DNA from: Aphrocallistes beatrix
Lineage: Eukaryota > Porifera > Hexactinellida > Sceptrulophora > Aphrocallistidae
Assembly: GCA_963281255.1 (NCBI GenBank)
Contig: OY725498.1
Coordinates: forward strand, 3,038,001 to 3,102,000
Length of the DNA stretch: 64,000 nt
Reading direction: 5' to 3'
The notes under the pieces are model-generated. The model saw only the letters and a list, made by a program, of their open reading frames with translations. It was not told the origin of the DNA and made no database searches. Each line of letters starts with the position of its first letter. The first letter of the stretch is position 1. Position numbers and translations under genes: made by a program. Shown one piece after another: positions 21,891 through 34,145 of the stretch.

Positions 21891-24255
21891 AAAAATACTG
21901 GGCCACTGGACCTTCTCAGACCCGAGCTCGGCTAAGTGACAACGCAGTGCTTTCTTGATACTCTCGACTATCTGTCCTATCAGCATGACTGTCCCCTCGG
22001 ATGATATGCCGTAGCGTTTCTCTTGTCGATTCCCAGCTTGGCGCATTACTCGCGCACTGCCTTACCATCGACGTTCCTCCCCAGATCGGTCAACAGGATT
22101 TGGGCAACTCGTGTCTGTAAAACCAAACGACTTCCAACGCCTCACAAACCTTTGTCGATTGTTCTCACATGGGGATCACTTCTGCAAACTTTTTAAAAAA
22201 ATCGATAATCACCATCATGTACCGGTAACCATTCTCGGACATAGGAAGGGTAGCCAAATCCGCTGCAATAAAACTCCTAGGCTCTGGAACGTCTAACCTT
22301 ATCGGCCTCAATGGCTCTCGTTTCTTGCTAGCCCTTTTGTTCTCTAAGCAAATTGTGCAGTATTTGCAACAGTGTTCTAGCCTCTTCTTCATTCCAATCC
22401 AGAAGAAGCGTCCCCTCATGTATTCGTAGGTCCTTTCTATACCAGTATAGGTGAGCCTGTGAGCGAACTCTGTCACTTCACCTTGTAAGTCTCTAGGTAT
22501 CGTGATGGCTCTTTTCAGGTAATGTAGCCCTGTTCACCTGCATTCCCCCTTGTGATTTGAACGCGCCTGCATATATCTCTCCATATTCTTCAAGATGGTT
22601 AACCGCGTTCTTAATAACCTTGTCCCTAACTTGCCACTGAACTCCCATGCCTCGAAATAATATACATTCTTTCGAAGTTTTCCACTTCGTCGTTTATGTT
22701 TGCGTCGAATTGACACGCTGATCGGCTCAAATAATCGGCCGTTCTGTAAACCGCTCGCTCCTGTACTCAATGTCTAAATTATAGGCCTCCATCTCCAAAA
22801 GCCACCTTGCATATTTTCTTTTGCCGTCACAGCCATGAAAGCGGGTTATGGTCAGTGAATATTGTTACCTTTTGGGCTGCTTGCAAGTAAACACGCCATT
22901 TCTTCAAGCCAGCTACAATTGCCCATGTCTCCAATTCCCCAGCAGAGTACCTCTTTGGGCTGGGCTCAAGCCTGAAGAATGGAATTCAATCGGGCGCCTA
23001 CGAACCTTATTGTCCACCTGGGTGAGAACAACGCCAAAGGCCTGGCCTGCATTGATGCATCCGTCTCGACGATGAATGGAGAACCCCAGTCTAGAAAAAC
23101 AAGCAGCTATTATCTGCTGCCAACTGGCTTTCAGGCCTTGGTAGCTCTGCTCACACTCTTCAGACTAGTGATATCGAGTTTCTTTCCGAGTTAGATAGTT
23201 TAGAGGTTCTGCCGTCTGTGCCATGCTTGGGCTGTATTCTCGATACCAGTTTATCAGGGTGATGAATTGGAGGATCTATTTCCTGGACGAAGCTCTTGGG
23301 AATGCTGTGATCTTCTCCAGCATTGACGGCAAAGGTTTCCTCCATTCCGGGGTAAACAGGTGGCAGAGGAATTCGACCTCCTGATAACCGAATTTACACT
23401 TAGCAGCCCGTAGCTAAACTCCCGCCTGTTTAAAACACTGAATAGTATCATACAGGCGTTGTAGATTTGACTGAAAGTCAGGAGAATGTACACACGTGTC
23501 ATCGACAAAAGCCAAGACACCAGTCTGGCCTTTAAGAGCTTGGTCCACTTCTCTCTGGTACGTAGCCTGAGAGTTACATTATCCAAACGGCATACGATTG
23601 AACTCAAATTGTCCTCTAAACGACACGAGAGCAGTCAACTCCTCATTCTCCTCATTCATTGGAACACTCCAGTACGCTGAAGCTCCGTCCAGGATTGTGA
23701 AGAACGTACTGCCATTCATCCGATCGAACAGGTGCCTCTGTCGGGCATGTGGTAAGTCTCTTTCTTCGTTACTTCACCTAGATCCCGGTAATCCGCAGCA
23801 AAGCTAAGGGATTCGTCCTTTTTGCTTACTAAAATCACTCTACTCCCCAAGGAAATGACGATGGACGAATGATCCCAATCGCTAGCATCTTGTCTATCTG
23901 TCAATTTATTTCAGCTTCTATTGCTGGGGAGACCCTCAATGGCATTCGACGTATATGTCTCTGGTCTATTAGTGGGATGGTATGTTTCGCTGATTTTATC
24001 TCTCGTGGTTTCTTGGGAATTTCCGCTAAAACGCTATTGTACTTAATGAGAACCTCAGCCAATAACTCGTATTTCTCTGAAGAGAGGTGACTATTGAAGT
24101 CAACTGTAGAACGCTAGGGCCCATAAAATCGGAATAGAGAGGTAGGGCGGTGGGTTCTGTGCTTCTAAGGCCGGCTGTAGCGGCATCAAATAAGGGCTTC
24201 CATTTTTCGATTGCACCTCCTTCATAAGTTCCGGTTCGTTCCCTCTCCGTCATGG
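21890..24255 (-). pseudogene. Ty3/gypsy-like pol remnant (RT, RNase H, integrase)
   Basis: On the minus strand, from 24255 downwards, disrupted frames give a reverse transcriptase with FVDD near 23500, an RNase H segment with FTDHNPLSWL near 22850, and an integrase zinc-binding region with FFWIGMKKRLEHCCKYCTIC near 22390, then core integrase segments to about 21900. RT before RNase H before integrase is the Ty3/gypsy order. Frameshifts and stops are numerous. No LTRs, gag or env-like frame were recognised. Confidence 0.8.
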
Positions 24256-24659
24256 GTACTCAAATTATATCTATGTGGACGTAACTTAAGGGACGCGAGT
24301 AGTGAAAATCTACTAATAGATTTAAGCTACATACCTAGTACAATATAAGTAAAGTCTATGGGTCTAAATTGACTAATTCATGAATTATCAAAGAATTACT
24401 CAAAATTTGAAACTAAATAATGAAAAAATATTTGATATTTCGCTTAGGGACTGAGCAATGTTAGAAGTACATAACATGAACAACATTTTAACCACTTTTG
24501 GGTATATAATTTGCACTAATATTTGAGATTTTGAATAATGCATCAATTGAATAATTCATAATTCTTCATCATATTTCAATGAAATAGCAAACTTTGCAAT
24601 GGGTTGCTAGTAACTACTACTACAAGTACGTATTATGCATACCGACTGATGGTACGGAG

Positions 24660-26560
24660 CCTTTTGAGTCCTCTATACCTTGAGTGGTAGACTATTCCAT
24701 CAGTATGCTGTGGATGTATAAGTCAAGATAGAACAGCAACGTCTGAACTACATCAGGACCAATCAGCAGAAGATTCGTGTGGATCTTTACTGTGGATTGG
24801 CCGATGCAGTCGCTGCGGGTGACGTAGATTCCAGAGAGTTTGGAAGCAAGAAGTGCTTCCATCCTCCTATACTGGCTCTAAACAGTAGATGTTCGAGTTG
24901 TATCAGGATGCAATGAGTATAGTCCGTAAATATGGTAAGCCAGACTATTTCATCACATTTACATGTAATCTGCGATTTCGTCCGCACTCATATTAGACCA
25001 GAAAGCGTCTGAAAGCCCTGATTTAGTAGTTAGTATTTAGATAGAAGTTGAGAGAATTGATTTCGGATCTAATAAACACGTCTTGGGTAAGCACAGGGAA
25101 CTATAAGCAGAGGGAACCGTGTGAGTATGATCGAATTATGTGTGCTGAGTTCCCTGACCCGATTCTCCAACCTCGACTGCATACTATCTTAAATGCTGTA
25201 TGATGCACGGTGCATGTGGTGCAACCAATAAGAGCGCTCCTTGTTTAAAAGAAGGTAAATGCTCTGAGATTCCCAAAGGCTTTTTCAGCAGTTACTACAA
25301 TGTCTGAAGATGGCTACCTACTGTATCGTCGTAGAAACGACGACCGTGCTGCTAATATGGGTGGGGCTAGCTTGAATAATATATTGGTTGTACCACACAA
25401 TCCATTTTTATTGTTGAAGTTTAATGCTCACATTAACGTATAAATATGTAGTACAATGAGTGGAGTTAAATATCTATACAAATAACGTGCACAAAGGACA
25501 CAACCGAGCAATCGTAGAATTTAAGTCAGGTGGTGAGGAGGCAGAGGCTGCCGGAAAGAGAAAGTGCGTCGATGAAATATTGACTTTGTGCTTACCAGTG
25601 AAGCGTGTTATCGTATCTTTGCGTATGAGCTCCGCAAAATATTCCACATGTGTTGAGATTAACGCATCTTGAGAATCAGCAGCCAGTTTATTTCCAGAGG
25701 AGGCGGAGCTTGAAGATGTGTTGAGCCGACAAAGGCACACTACTTTGACTGGAATGTTTGTTGCAAACCAGGAATTCCATTGCGCTAGGGAAGTTACATA
25801 CACTAATTTCCCCGAATAGTTTGTATGGGATAAATTGAAGCGCGAATGGAAGTTAAGAATGCCCCCCAACCATATCACAGGATGTAAGACCTTTCAGGAC
25901 ATCCGTACTCTCGCTGATGGTATTGTCTGCGAAAGCTTTAAGGAGGCCGCGCGCAGACTTAGATTGTTGGAAGATGAATGACACAGAGTTAGATCAGTGT
26001 TTAGCAGAGGCGACTGTCTTTGCGATGCCCCCACAGATGCGCCAGCTCTTTGTCACGATCCTATTTAGTGTCTTAACTGATCCCTTAGCCCTTTGGGAAC
26101 ACCATCAGGCTTATCTGAGGACTTTGATAAAGGCCACTGATGATTCCACGGTGTATTCTAAGGTGTTCTTTGTGAATGGACCTGGCAGTACAGGTAAACT
26201 TTCGTTTACAATACACTGTTAGCCAAGGTCCGTTCAAGGATAGAGATTGCAGTCGCAATGGCTTCTTCGGGGATCCCATGCCAAAATTAGGGGAATCAAG
26301 GCTTTCAGAAAGGAAGAGTCGAGTATCTAAAATCTTCTAGCTCAGTCAGAGTAGCTAGCGTTGTTACATTGGAGGATCCTGAATACAATTCTTTTCAGAG
26401 TAATCGCGTTACATTTGAATCGTCTGATGTTGTTTTTAATGCAATTATTAGGCATCCAAGTATGATTGGACAGTCGGAAATCGCTCTCATAATAACTTTA
26501 CTCTCGCAATGCGATATCAAGTGGGTTGAAGAATGAAGCGATTTACTGAATAGAGAAGAT
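24660..26560 (+). pseudogene. Autonomous Helitron Rep/helicase remnant
   Basis: Collinear but frameshifted plus-strand blocks match Helitron proteins. KIEQQRLNYIRTNQQKIR and FELYQDAMSIVRKYGKPDYF, then ITFTCN (24720-24980), are the conserved Helitron N-terminal and Rep region. VVPHNPFLLLKFNAHINV lies near 25390 and EACYRIFAYELRKIFHM near 25600. The PIF1-like helicase Walker A reads FFVNGPGSTGK near 26175, followed by VAMASSGI near 26250. The Rep HUH motif was not located. Many stops make it inactive. Similarity fades after about 26.5 kb. Whether this type mobilised H1-H15 cannot be told. Confidence 0.85.
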
Positions 26561-27768
26561 ATAATCTATTGAAGCCCTATTTTGCTCTACTATCATTCAC
26601 TTAAAGCTAGACTGCGCAATAAATTTGGATCGCAAATTTATTTGTGTCTAGTGTATGGCGAGTGAGATCTATTATCGTATTCTAAAACACAGTCTGATCT
26701 ACAAATTTAAGAGCACTCCAAGCACATTTCTATAAAGTTATCCGTAGATCAGGCATTTTCAGTGATCAGGAACTGATTGAGCATATGGATCACGTATCTG
26801 TTCTCAATGAGTGGGGTACTCTAACATTGAATTGAATATGATAGGAACTTTGGTTCGGATAGATGTAGTGTCAATTAATGCTACCGACATAGATCCTCAC
26901 TATTGGAATATCCAGTCAGTTTATATTCATGAACAGCTGGAAGTTCTTTTAGAGTGCGACCCTATTTAGGATGTTCGTAAATTAGGTGTTTATTTCACCG
27001 GAATCACCATCAGATAGGTATGGAACACTTTGTTCCATTATATAATAGTTAGCTCGATAATTCCAATGACTTTAGTATCCTGCACTGATTATTCCATTTT
27101 AATTGTACTGTTTACTCTTCGTTAGTATGGTGAGTCTATGGCAACCATTCCCGAGACTAGATGCTTCTATTACAGGAGAGAGTGTCCATTTTAGTCATTC
27201 TATAGATTATTACGCATATTTTATATGAATCAACTGTATTTGCACGCAGGGCGCTGTTTAATAAAATGCGTTCTGATATATATATTGAGTAGTATTCAAT
27301 CAGGTGAACCGATCGCTCTGCCTTGAAGATTTGCTACTTCGGTAGTAATTCAGATAAGTGGAGTGGTAGGGTTCCGATTGGTAAATCGATCGCTCTGCCT
27401 TGGTTTGCTACTTCGGGAGTACTTCGATAGGTAGAGTAGCAGGTTCCCACAATGGGATTAATTACATTGTCTTGAACCTATTCTACTGAGGTGTGCATAT
27501 TGGCTGGCTTTTTGTGGCCACTATAGTGCGCATGTGATTTACTTGGCTCCCCTTTGCGTGTCAAGCGAATTATTGAGTTAACTAAAGTGTAGAAATCATT
27601 TCAATATGATTTCTATCCCCCCCATATGAATGGATCAATAAATTCGGGGAAAGGTACAAAGTGTGTCCCAAGTGCACTCCTCTTAATATCATTTAGTGAA
27701 CACTGAGGGACTGAATATATAGGAAAGCTTTACATTGTTTGTGGACAATGCTTAAATCATACAATATA
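26561..27768. other. Degraded sequence, possible Helitron remainder
   Basis: No convincing helicase motif beyond Walker A was recognised. A duplicated block of about 75 bp (CGATCGCTCTGCCTTG... GCTACTTCGG) lies at about 27310-27430. A degraded transposon tail is likely but unproven. Confidence 0.4.
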
Positions 27769-28244
27769 CACTGCCTGTACAAAAGTATTCGTACACCCCA
27801 TAATTTCCCATACAAATAGTTATTATACTGATTTATTTAGCGAGTCAATGTATTTAATTGGTAAGAGATACACTTAATTTGACTTCAAATTCGAATTCTC
27901 CACATTCAAATTACCCACTTTATAAGTTTTTAACTTAGTTACTCTTCTTCAAAATTAATATTTTCAGCATTTGATTTCCTATGCCACATATCGCGAGTGA
28001 TCACCATTGTATATGATGGCATTGGTGGTATGAGGTGGCGCAGTTTGAAAAATTTTAACCTTGTGGGAGTGTAAACAAGTTGAAAGATTAAAAAGTGAGT
28101 AATTCGAAAATGGAGAATTCGAATTTGAAGTTAAATTAAGCGTATCTCTTAGCAATTAAATACCCTGACTCGCTAAATTAATCAGTATTATAACTATTTG
28201 TATGGGGAATTATGTGGTGTACGAATACTTTTGTTCAGGCAGTG
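27769..28244. mobile_element. Tc1/mariner-type MITE, 476 bp
   Basis: Terminal inverted repeats of about 75 bp beginning CACTGCCTGTACAAAAGT, flanked by TA (27767-27768 and 28245-28246). The unique interior also occurs, diverged, at 6900-7235. No transposase. Confidence 0.8.
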
Positions 28245-28389
28245 TACTACAGCCAAAAGAATGGAATAATAAATTTTATTACATTGATTATAACTATCAT
28301 ACAATCAATTAGAACTCAGTATACGTATTCACGGGAAAATATTTGATTTGATTATTTCATTTATTTCTCAATTCTTATAATAACATTAG

Positions 28390-28946
28390 ATGATGAAATC
28401 AAAGGGCAGGAGGAGGAGGGGAAGGAAAAGGCTTGGAGCCAATACAAAAGCCTGGACATGTACGTCCATGCTGATAGCCATAGGTGAAAGATTGGTAAAA
28501 AATTTTAATAAATATTAAGTCAATCAATTTGCGTGTATTTTATTTTGATTTTTTTAGACTGAAATGGAGGAGGGCAGAATAAAAGTAAGTTTCAAAAATA
28601 CTTTTTTTGAAAAGATATTGTCATGTTTGAATATTTCTTACTATTTCTAATGACTTCTCTATGCTCAGAAGAACCAGAAAAATTGTCAGTAAAAAGCATT
28701 CTTATTAATTGAGTTATTTCTCGAATAGTTAACATATTAAAATTATGAAAAGGATATTAAATATTCATTGTGACTACTAATCTTAATAAAAACTCTATAA
28801 GCCCCGGGAAAGAGAAGGCGCGAAACGCCGCTCCACAACAAGCCGCACAGCAAGACCGGTTGTTAATAAGTTAGAATTAACAGCTAGATATTCAACTTTA
28901 TTTATTTAATTATAATATATCTCTCAAGGCTCGATAGAAGAAAAAA
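28390..28946 (+). CDS. Candidate gene fragment of very small exons
   Basis: A run of short purine- or GC-richer blocks, each bordered by splice-like signals, reads in one frame. Exon A 28390-28494 (after ATTAG, before GTAAAA) encodes 35 residues rich in Arg/Lys (GRRRRGRKR). Exon B 28558-28584 is 27 nt (TTTTTTTAG before, GTAAGT after; TEMEEGRIK). Exon C 28669-28688 is 20 nt. Exon D 28802-28858 is 57 nt (PGKEKARNAAPQQAAQQD). Exon E 28929-28946 is 18 nt, followed by GTAAGT. Joining A-E keeps an open frame, with the C/D and D/E junctions splitting codons. Function is unknown. A chance alignment of splice-like signals is possible. Confidence 0.3.
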
Positions 28947-29060
28947 GTAAGTCATTTCTAAAAGCTTCGGATGATTAGTTTATGACTTCTCTTTTGAATG
29001 TATGCAATTGAATTTAGAATTGTAAAAAACACTTTCATTAAAATGCGGGCAATATAATTA

Positions 29061-29589
29061 CAAGCGAGCTTGCATTCTTGCGCTGCGCGGCTGGCGGACA
29101 CTTTGCGTCCGCCAGGGGCGCCCTTTGGGTGCCTGAACTCACAATGATTATTATAAGGTGGATAGCATCTCTAACTATTTGTGGCTTAGTGATATATATC
29201 ACAATTATAATCGAAATGACTCGAAATCAAATTTCAATTTTTAAATATTTGATGCGTAATGATGAAGTCATAGCTGAGTGATGAGTCATCATTTTTGGAT
29301 GATAATTATATCATAAGTGAGATATATTAATATATACATTCTATCAAAATTTCAGCCTTCAATAACATAAAATGGCTGAGTTATAGTCGGAAAATAAAAA
29401 TTTCTAATTATAAAAAAAGGTGACAATGATGTCATAATTCCATGATTAGTCCACATTTTCGAGGTCAGAACTTAGTGGAACCATAGCCAAAAGACTGCCA
29501 CATGGCAAAAATCAGCTTTCAGTGCTCGGCAGTTTCTTCAATCAGTTACTATTTATATCCAAACATTAATCGAGTTTTAATAGTAAGGA
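29061..29589 (-). mobile_element. Non-autonomous Helitron H6, full length
   Basis: Minus-orientation copy bounded by CAAGCGAGCTTGC at 29061 and AATAGTAAGGA at 29589, with host bases consistent with A/T. The microsatellite is reduced to a few bases, and the CRE-like site has mutated (TGATGTCA). Confidence 0.85.
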
Positions 29590-31469
29590 TAAATTTTATA
29601 ATAATATTTCTTCTTAGCAAAAGTAAAATAAGAAAAATAAAGATTGAAATGTAACTTGTACATCTACTATGAAAATTAATTTTCAATCGAATGTTTGATT
29701 TATGTAAATTGAAATAAAATGCCAGTTGTTGATAGGTAAGCCCTATCTTGTAAAAATTATAATTAGTTGACCTTCAATCTTATTCTCTCATTTAGATTCT
29801 TACTTGTTAGATTAAACATGATCAGTTATCTTTCATTACTTTGGGATAGCCGGGAAGCTAAAGAATGTTCATGGGAAGTATATACACATTTTAATACTGA
29901 AGTATTTTAAGATTAAATTAAATCAGTTAGAATAAATGATATATTGGTCAATTAGTCTCTCTTATACTACTTGTACTTGTATTTTCAAGTTTAAATATCT
30001 CTGATGCTTGATGTATACTATAATCGGACAAAAGTATTTGAAATCCTTGCTATTTTCCATCATAACTTATTATAAAAAAATTTAGGAGTCTACACCTTTA
30101 TTTAAACAAATATCACATTAAAGATCAAATCAATAAATTTATTAAAAATAACATACGTGGTAAAAAAAGTCGATTTCTGTTTTTTTCTAAATGGCTCTTT
30201 GCAAAATTACATGGAAAATCTTGAAAGTCGGGGCAAATACATTCCAACACCTAAGGAGTAGAAATACGCTTATTTAATTAAAAACTTCCCTTTAAACACA
30301 AAGTAATATGACTAGATAAATATGTAAAAAGGAAAATGAGAAGAAATTAAGGGGAGAATTTATGATATATTAAAAATTAAACTGCTCAAGAACAATCAAA
30401 TGATTGGGTAAAAATTTTAAACTCTAAAACGTGCGACAATATGTATACTGTACCTCTGCATAGCGAACCACCAAATTTTAGATATACCCCCAAATAATAC
30501 ATTAACCCGTTCTCAGGAATAAAATTCCTAGAAAATGACACATTGTGAACTATTCGAGAAATCACACCTCAGAAAGGCGGCAGTTAAGGAACAATTGATC
30601 GAATTTTTCATTTAAAAAATTAATTATAAGATGAAAAACACTATAGCAAACAAAATATTCACAGGATTGCATCATTTTCCCCCAACAACCAGAGTTTTGT
30701 GGAACGAAAAATAAATACTGATACTTGAATATTCAAGACAGATTTAATGCGCAAGAAAAATGAACGCCAGGAGAATATTGACTGAAAATGGTATGTCATG
30801 GCCTACTAAATCTACGGCACTGCACTGTCTGTCACCGAGAAGGCCAGAAAATTCAATTAGACCAATTAAATTTAAAATCGTATACGATAAACCTTTAGAT
30901 CAGAGTATGCAATTCTGCTGTCAAAAAGTAGATATGTGTCATCATGCAATTGTGCAATAGGCTGCTTGTACAGCAAAAATGATACTTTCTAGCTCATTTT
31001 AAGCATCCATATTTGCATTTCTAATGTTTGATTTTTATAGGGAAACAAAAAGGGCTTAGATCACATACATACGAAAATTTCATTTGAATAGCTAATCATT
31101 TATTCGTTACTATAGAAACAAAAATTTCAATGTTCAAACCAAAACTCAAAAGTTCTTGTAGACATTAAGAAATTATATCATTCAATCCACAATTTAGTAT
31201 TCCTTAGTTATATGTTAATAATGCTGTTCACATATTTTTAAACATTCCCTGAGTTATATAGGATTTTGTAACATTTCATTGCTTCTCTATATATCTTAGG
31301 AAAATTCTGGAAAACTCGAAAACTCGAGAATATTGAATATATATATGTGAACAGTATTATTATCGTGTAGGAAGTGTGTGTACTTTGTATTGCGAATTGA
31401 ATGGTATTAAGTATTTATTAGGATCTACGATTTGTACGAATCTTTTGAGTAATTACTAAAAATGAAAAT
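29590..31469. other. No recognisable feature
   Basis: 1.9 kb of AT-rich sequence. The 66-codon plus-strand frame at 30760-30960 has no recognisable motif and no supporting context. Confidence 0.5.
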
Positions 31470-31988
31470 TCACTTTATATATGATGGCATTGATGGTACG
31501 CTGCATTTATCAATTGCTTCGGGGGAAGGAAATGAAGTTCTGACAGTGCTTGTAAGCTCATCACTTAGAGGAACAAGACTTGGCACCGTTATTAGTCTCT
31601 TTACATAGGTACCACCAAGAGTTAAACACTTCTCCCATCGTTTTATGCAACTGTGGAGACCTCGCTTGTAAAAGTCGGTAGGTTGCGTCTCAAGCCACGA
31701 CTTGACTTCGAAAATCAGTGTTTCACATTTGGAAAACGTGTTAATAAAAATGGCAGTCCCCACTTGACAGACAGTGTCCTCATCAATGGCAGAATGGGAT
31801 CGACCAGGAATGGGAGCTGTTTCCACAGATGTCCGGCCTCACTTGAACTGGGGATGCCAGTGTTTAACAACGTCATATGATGGGGCATCCTCCCCATAAG
31901 TTGCTTTCATTTCATCGAAGGTCTCTTTCGGTGTGCGACTTTTCAAATATAAAAACCTGATCACTGCTCGGTACTCTACTGGCTCCAT
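31470..31988 (-). pseudogene. mariner transposase with catalytic core deleted
   Basis: The minus-strand frame from 31988 reads MEPVEYRAVIRFLYLKSRTP and KETFDEMKATYGEDAPSY, the HTH_48-type N-terminal domain of mariner transposases. It passes through one in-frame stop and GRSHSAIDEDTV, then jumps directly to the family C-terminus, WLETQPTDFYKRGLHSCIKR. The three catalytic Asp residues lie in the deleted part. The structure is that of an internally deleted, non-autonomous mariner. It is a different lineage from the DD34D copy at 34.2 kb. Confidence 0.75.
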
Positions 31989-32162
31989 TGTCGCACATTA
32001 CTCTAATTTAACACCAGTAAAAGAGAAAGCATTATTAGATCAGTGCTGCAAATTACCACATGACCCATAGACATGTATATCATTATACATGTGAAATTTC
32101 AGCATCATGTGATAACCCAAAGTGGATCAGGGAAAATCTTTAATGAACTCCACTCGTATAGC

Positions 32163-32500
32163 TCAAATGGGCCTCATCTGACCAGAGTATACGACTCCAG
32201 TTTCAATAGACCAATATACCTTATCTTTGCAAAATTTTGTTCTGTTATCTTTCTGTTTAGCGGTCAATTTTGGACATTTTTGTCGCTTGTAAGGGTAAAC
32301 AGCTAAGTCCTTAGTCAAATACCGATGAATAGTGTATTTGGAAACAGGATTACCCATGCTGGTATTTTTTTTGGCCAATTTAATTGTTGACTTGTGGCTT
32401 TCACTCAAAGATTTCGAAATGACAATCTTAGCGACCTTATCGAGCTATTTTGGACGTCCAGCCCCCATTCAATGCTGAAGCGTCTGGTTCCCCTGGTATC
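32163..32500 (-). pseudogene. Tc1-like transposase HTH/linker fragment
   Basis: Minus-strand translation includes SKYTIHRYLTKDLAVYPYKR and PKLTAKQKDNRTKFCKD, typical of the second helix-turn-helix and linker of Tc1-like transposases, then IETGVVYSGQMRPI in place of an intact first catalytic motif. The remainder of the DDE domain is not found downstream. Confidence 0.6.
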
Positions 32501-33141
32501 TTGACCACCATATTTGAATGGTTATGATATCTTTTTTTCCAACATGTTAGCAACACTTAACTGTGTTTCCACTTAGCAACATCACTATTGCCCTGTTACA
32601 GGCTACAGGTTAGTATATTTGGACATCCATTCACAAAGAAACAAGCGGGCTTCGCTTGCTTGCGCTGCGGGCTGGCGGACACTTTTTGTCTCCCGGAGGC
32701 GCACTTTGGGCGCCTGTGGTCAACATTGATTAAATATATGGGAGATGACATCTCTAAATACGTCTGTCCCACTGTTATAATCGAAATCGCACGAAAAATC
32801 ACCGAATTTGTCAATTTTTAAAATTTTGATGCGTAATGATGATGTCATAACAAATTGATGAGTCATCATTGTTTGATGATAGTTGTGCCATATTTTAGAT
32901 ATATTAATACACATAATCTATTAAAATTTCAGCTTTCTATCTCCTATAATGGCTGAGTTATGCTCTAATAACTGTATTGCTTAACTTTAAAAAATGTGAC
33001 AATGACTTCATAATTCCATGATGAGTCGACATTTTGGTCTGAGCTCAGAACTTACTGGAGCCATAGCCTAAAAACTCCCACATGCCAAAATCAGCTTTCT
33101 GTGACTGGCAGTTTCTTCAGTCAATTCGTTACAGATATATA

Positions 33142-33326
33142 CAGTCGACTCCGCTTAATAGGGTCACATCGGTCAGAGGACATTTTGCCCCGATTAAGCG
33201 GAGGACCCTATTAACTGAAAATATTTTGTATTAGCTTCTATGTGTGAGAGCTATTCCGGTCCTGCCAAAAGTGGCCCGATTAATCGGCTGATCCGATTAA
33301 ACAGTGGCCCTATTAAGCGGAGTCGA

Positions 33327-33329
<3 letters not shown>
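33142..33329. mobile_element. 188-bp TA-flanked MITE, copy 2
   Basis: Same length and termini (CAGTCGACTC) as 5927-6114 but inserted in the opposite orientation. TA duplicates at 33140-33141 and 33330-33331 lie inside the Helitron microsatellite. Confidence 0.85.
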
Positions 33330-33364
<35 letters not shown>

Positions 33365-33367
<3 letters not shown>

Positions 33368-34046
33368 GGTGTCCCAAAATATTCGAAAGTTGAAATATTT
33401 GATGCACACTCTTCGAATAGTTGACATTGATCACCAAGTATGCACGGTAAAATTTTCAAGCAATTAGGAGATGATTTAGTGGTCGCGCAAAGTAGGCTCC
33501 TCCTGGTGCAGATTTATAATGGGATATGTCCGGTTTGAGGCTTAAAGTTGTAAAAGACGTACTTCTGATATTCAAATATATAAGTAACTGCATTTTTTGT
33601 GATATTTGGGGATGGTTTTATATCAGCTAATAACACACTTTAATGACCTAAAAGCTAACGGTTCGGAGATATTGGTGAAAACATTTGCGACCCTTAATAA
33701 TTTTAATGACGATGACTGATCGCAACTGTTTTCATCAATATCTCCGAACTGGTAGCTTTTAGGTCATTAAAATGTATTATTAGCTGATATAAAACCACCC
33801 CCATATATCATAAAAATACAGTTACTTGTATATTTGAATATCAGAAGTACGTCTTTTACAACTTTAAGCCTCAAACCGGACATATCCCATTATAAATCTG
33901 CGCCAGGAGGAGCCTACTTTGCGCGACCACTAAATCATTTCCTAATTGCTTGAAAATTTTACCGTGCATACTTGGTGATCAATGTCAACTATTCGAAGAG
34001 TGTACATCTAAATATTTCAACTTTCGAATTTTTTGGAGCACCCTAA
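33365..34046. mobile_element. Foldback element, 682 bp, copy 2
   Basis: Nearly perfect inverted repeat over its whole length. Termini are TTAGGGTG and its complement, with TA on both sides (33363-33364 and 34047-34048). GTGGTCGCGCAAAGTAGGCT near 33480 pairs with the block near 33910. A short unpaired centre lies near 33705. Homologous to 15162-15842. Confidence 0.85.
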
Positions 34047-34145
34047 TATATATATATATATATACACATATATACATTAATAGAGTTTTAATAGTAAGGA
34101 TAAGTAAATATTTTTTAAATAGAAGTTTTCCAAATTATTGTAATA

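Larger units (their letters stand above)
32642..34100 (-). mobile_element. Non-autonomous Helitron H7 carrying two nested elements
   Basis: Minus-orientation Helitron with its 3' end at 32642 and 5' end at 34100. The microsatellite zone is expanded to about 950 bp because it holds the 188-bp MITE (33142-33329), a (TA)n tract and the 682-bp foldback (33365-34046), each bordered by TA. Confidence 0.85.

Noticed and set aside
30760..30960. 66-codon ORF as a host gene
   Set aside because: No motif, splice context or neighbouring coding signal; length expected by chance.
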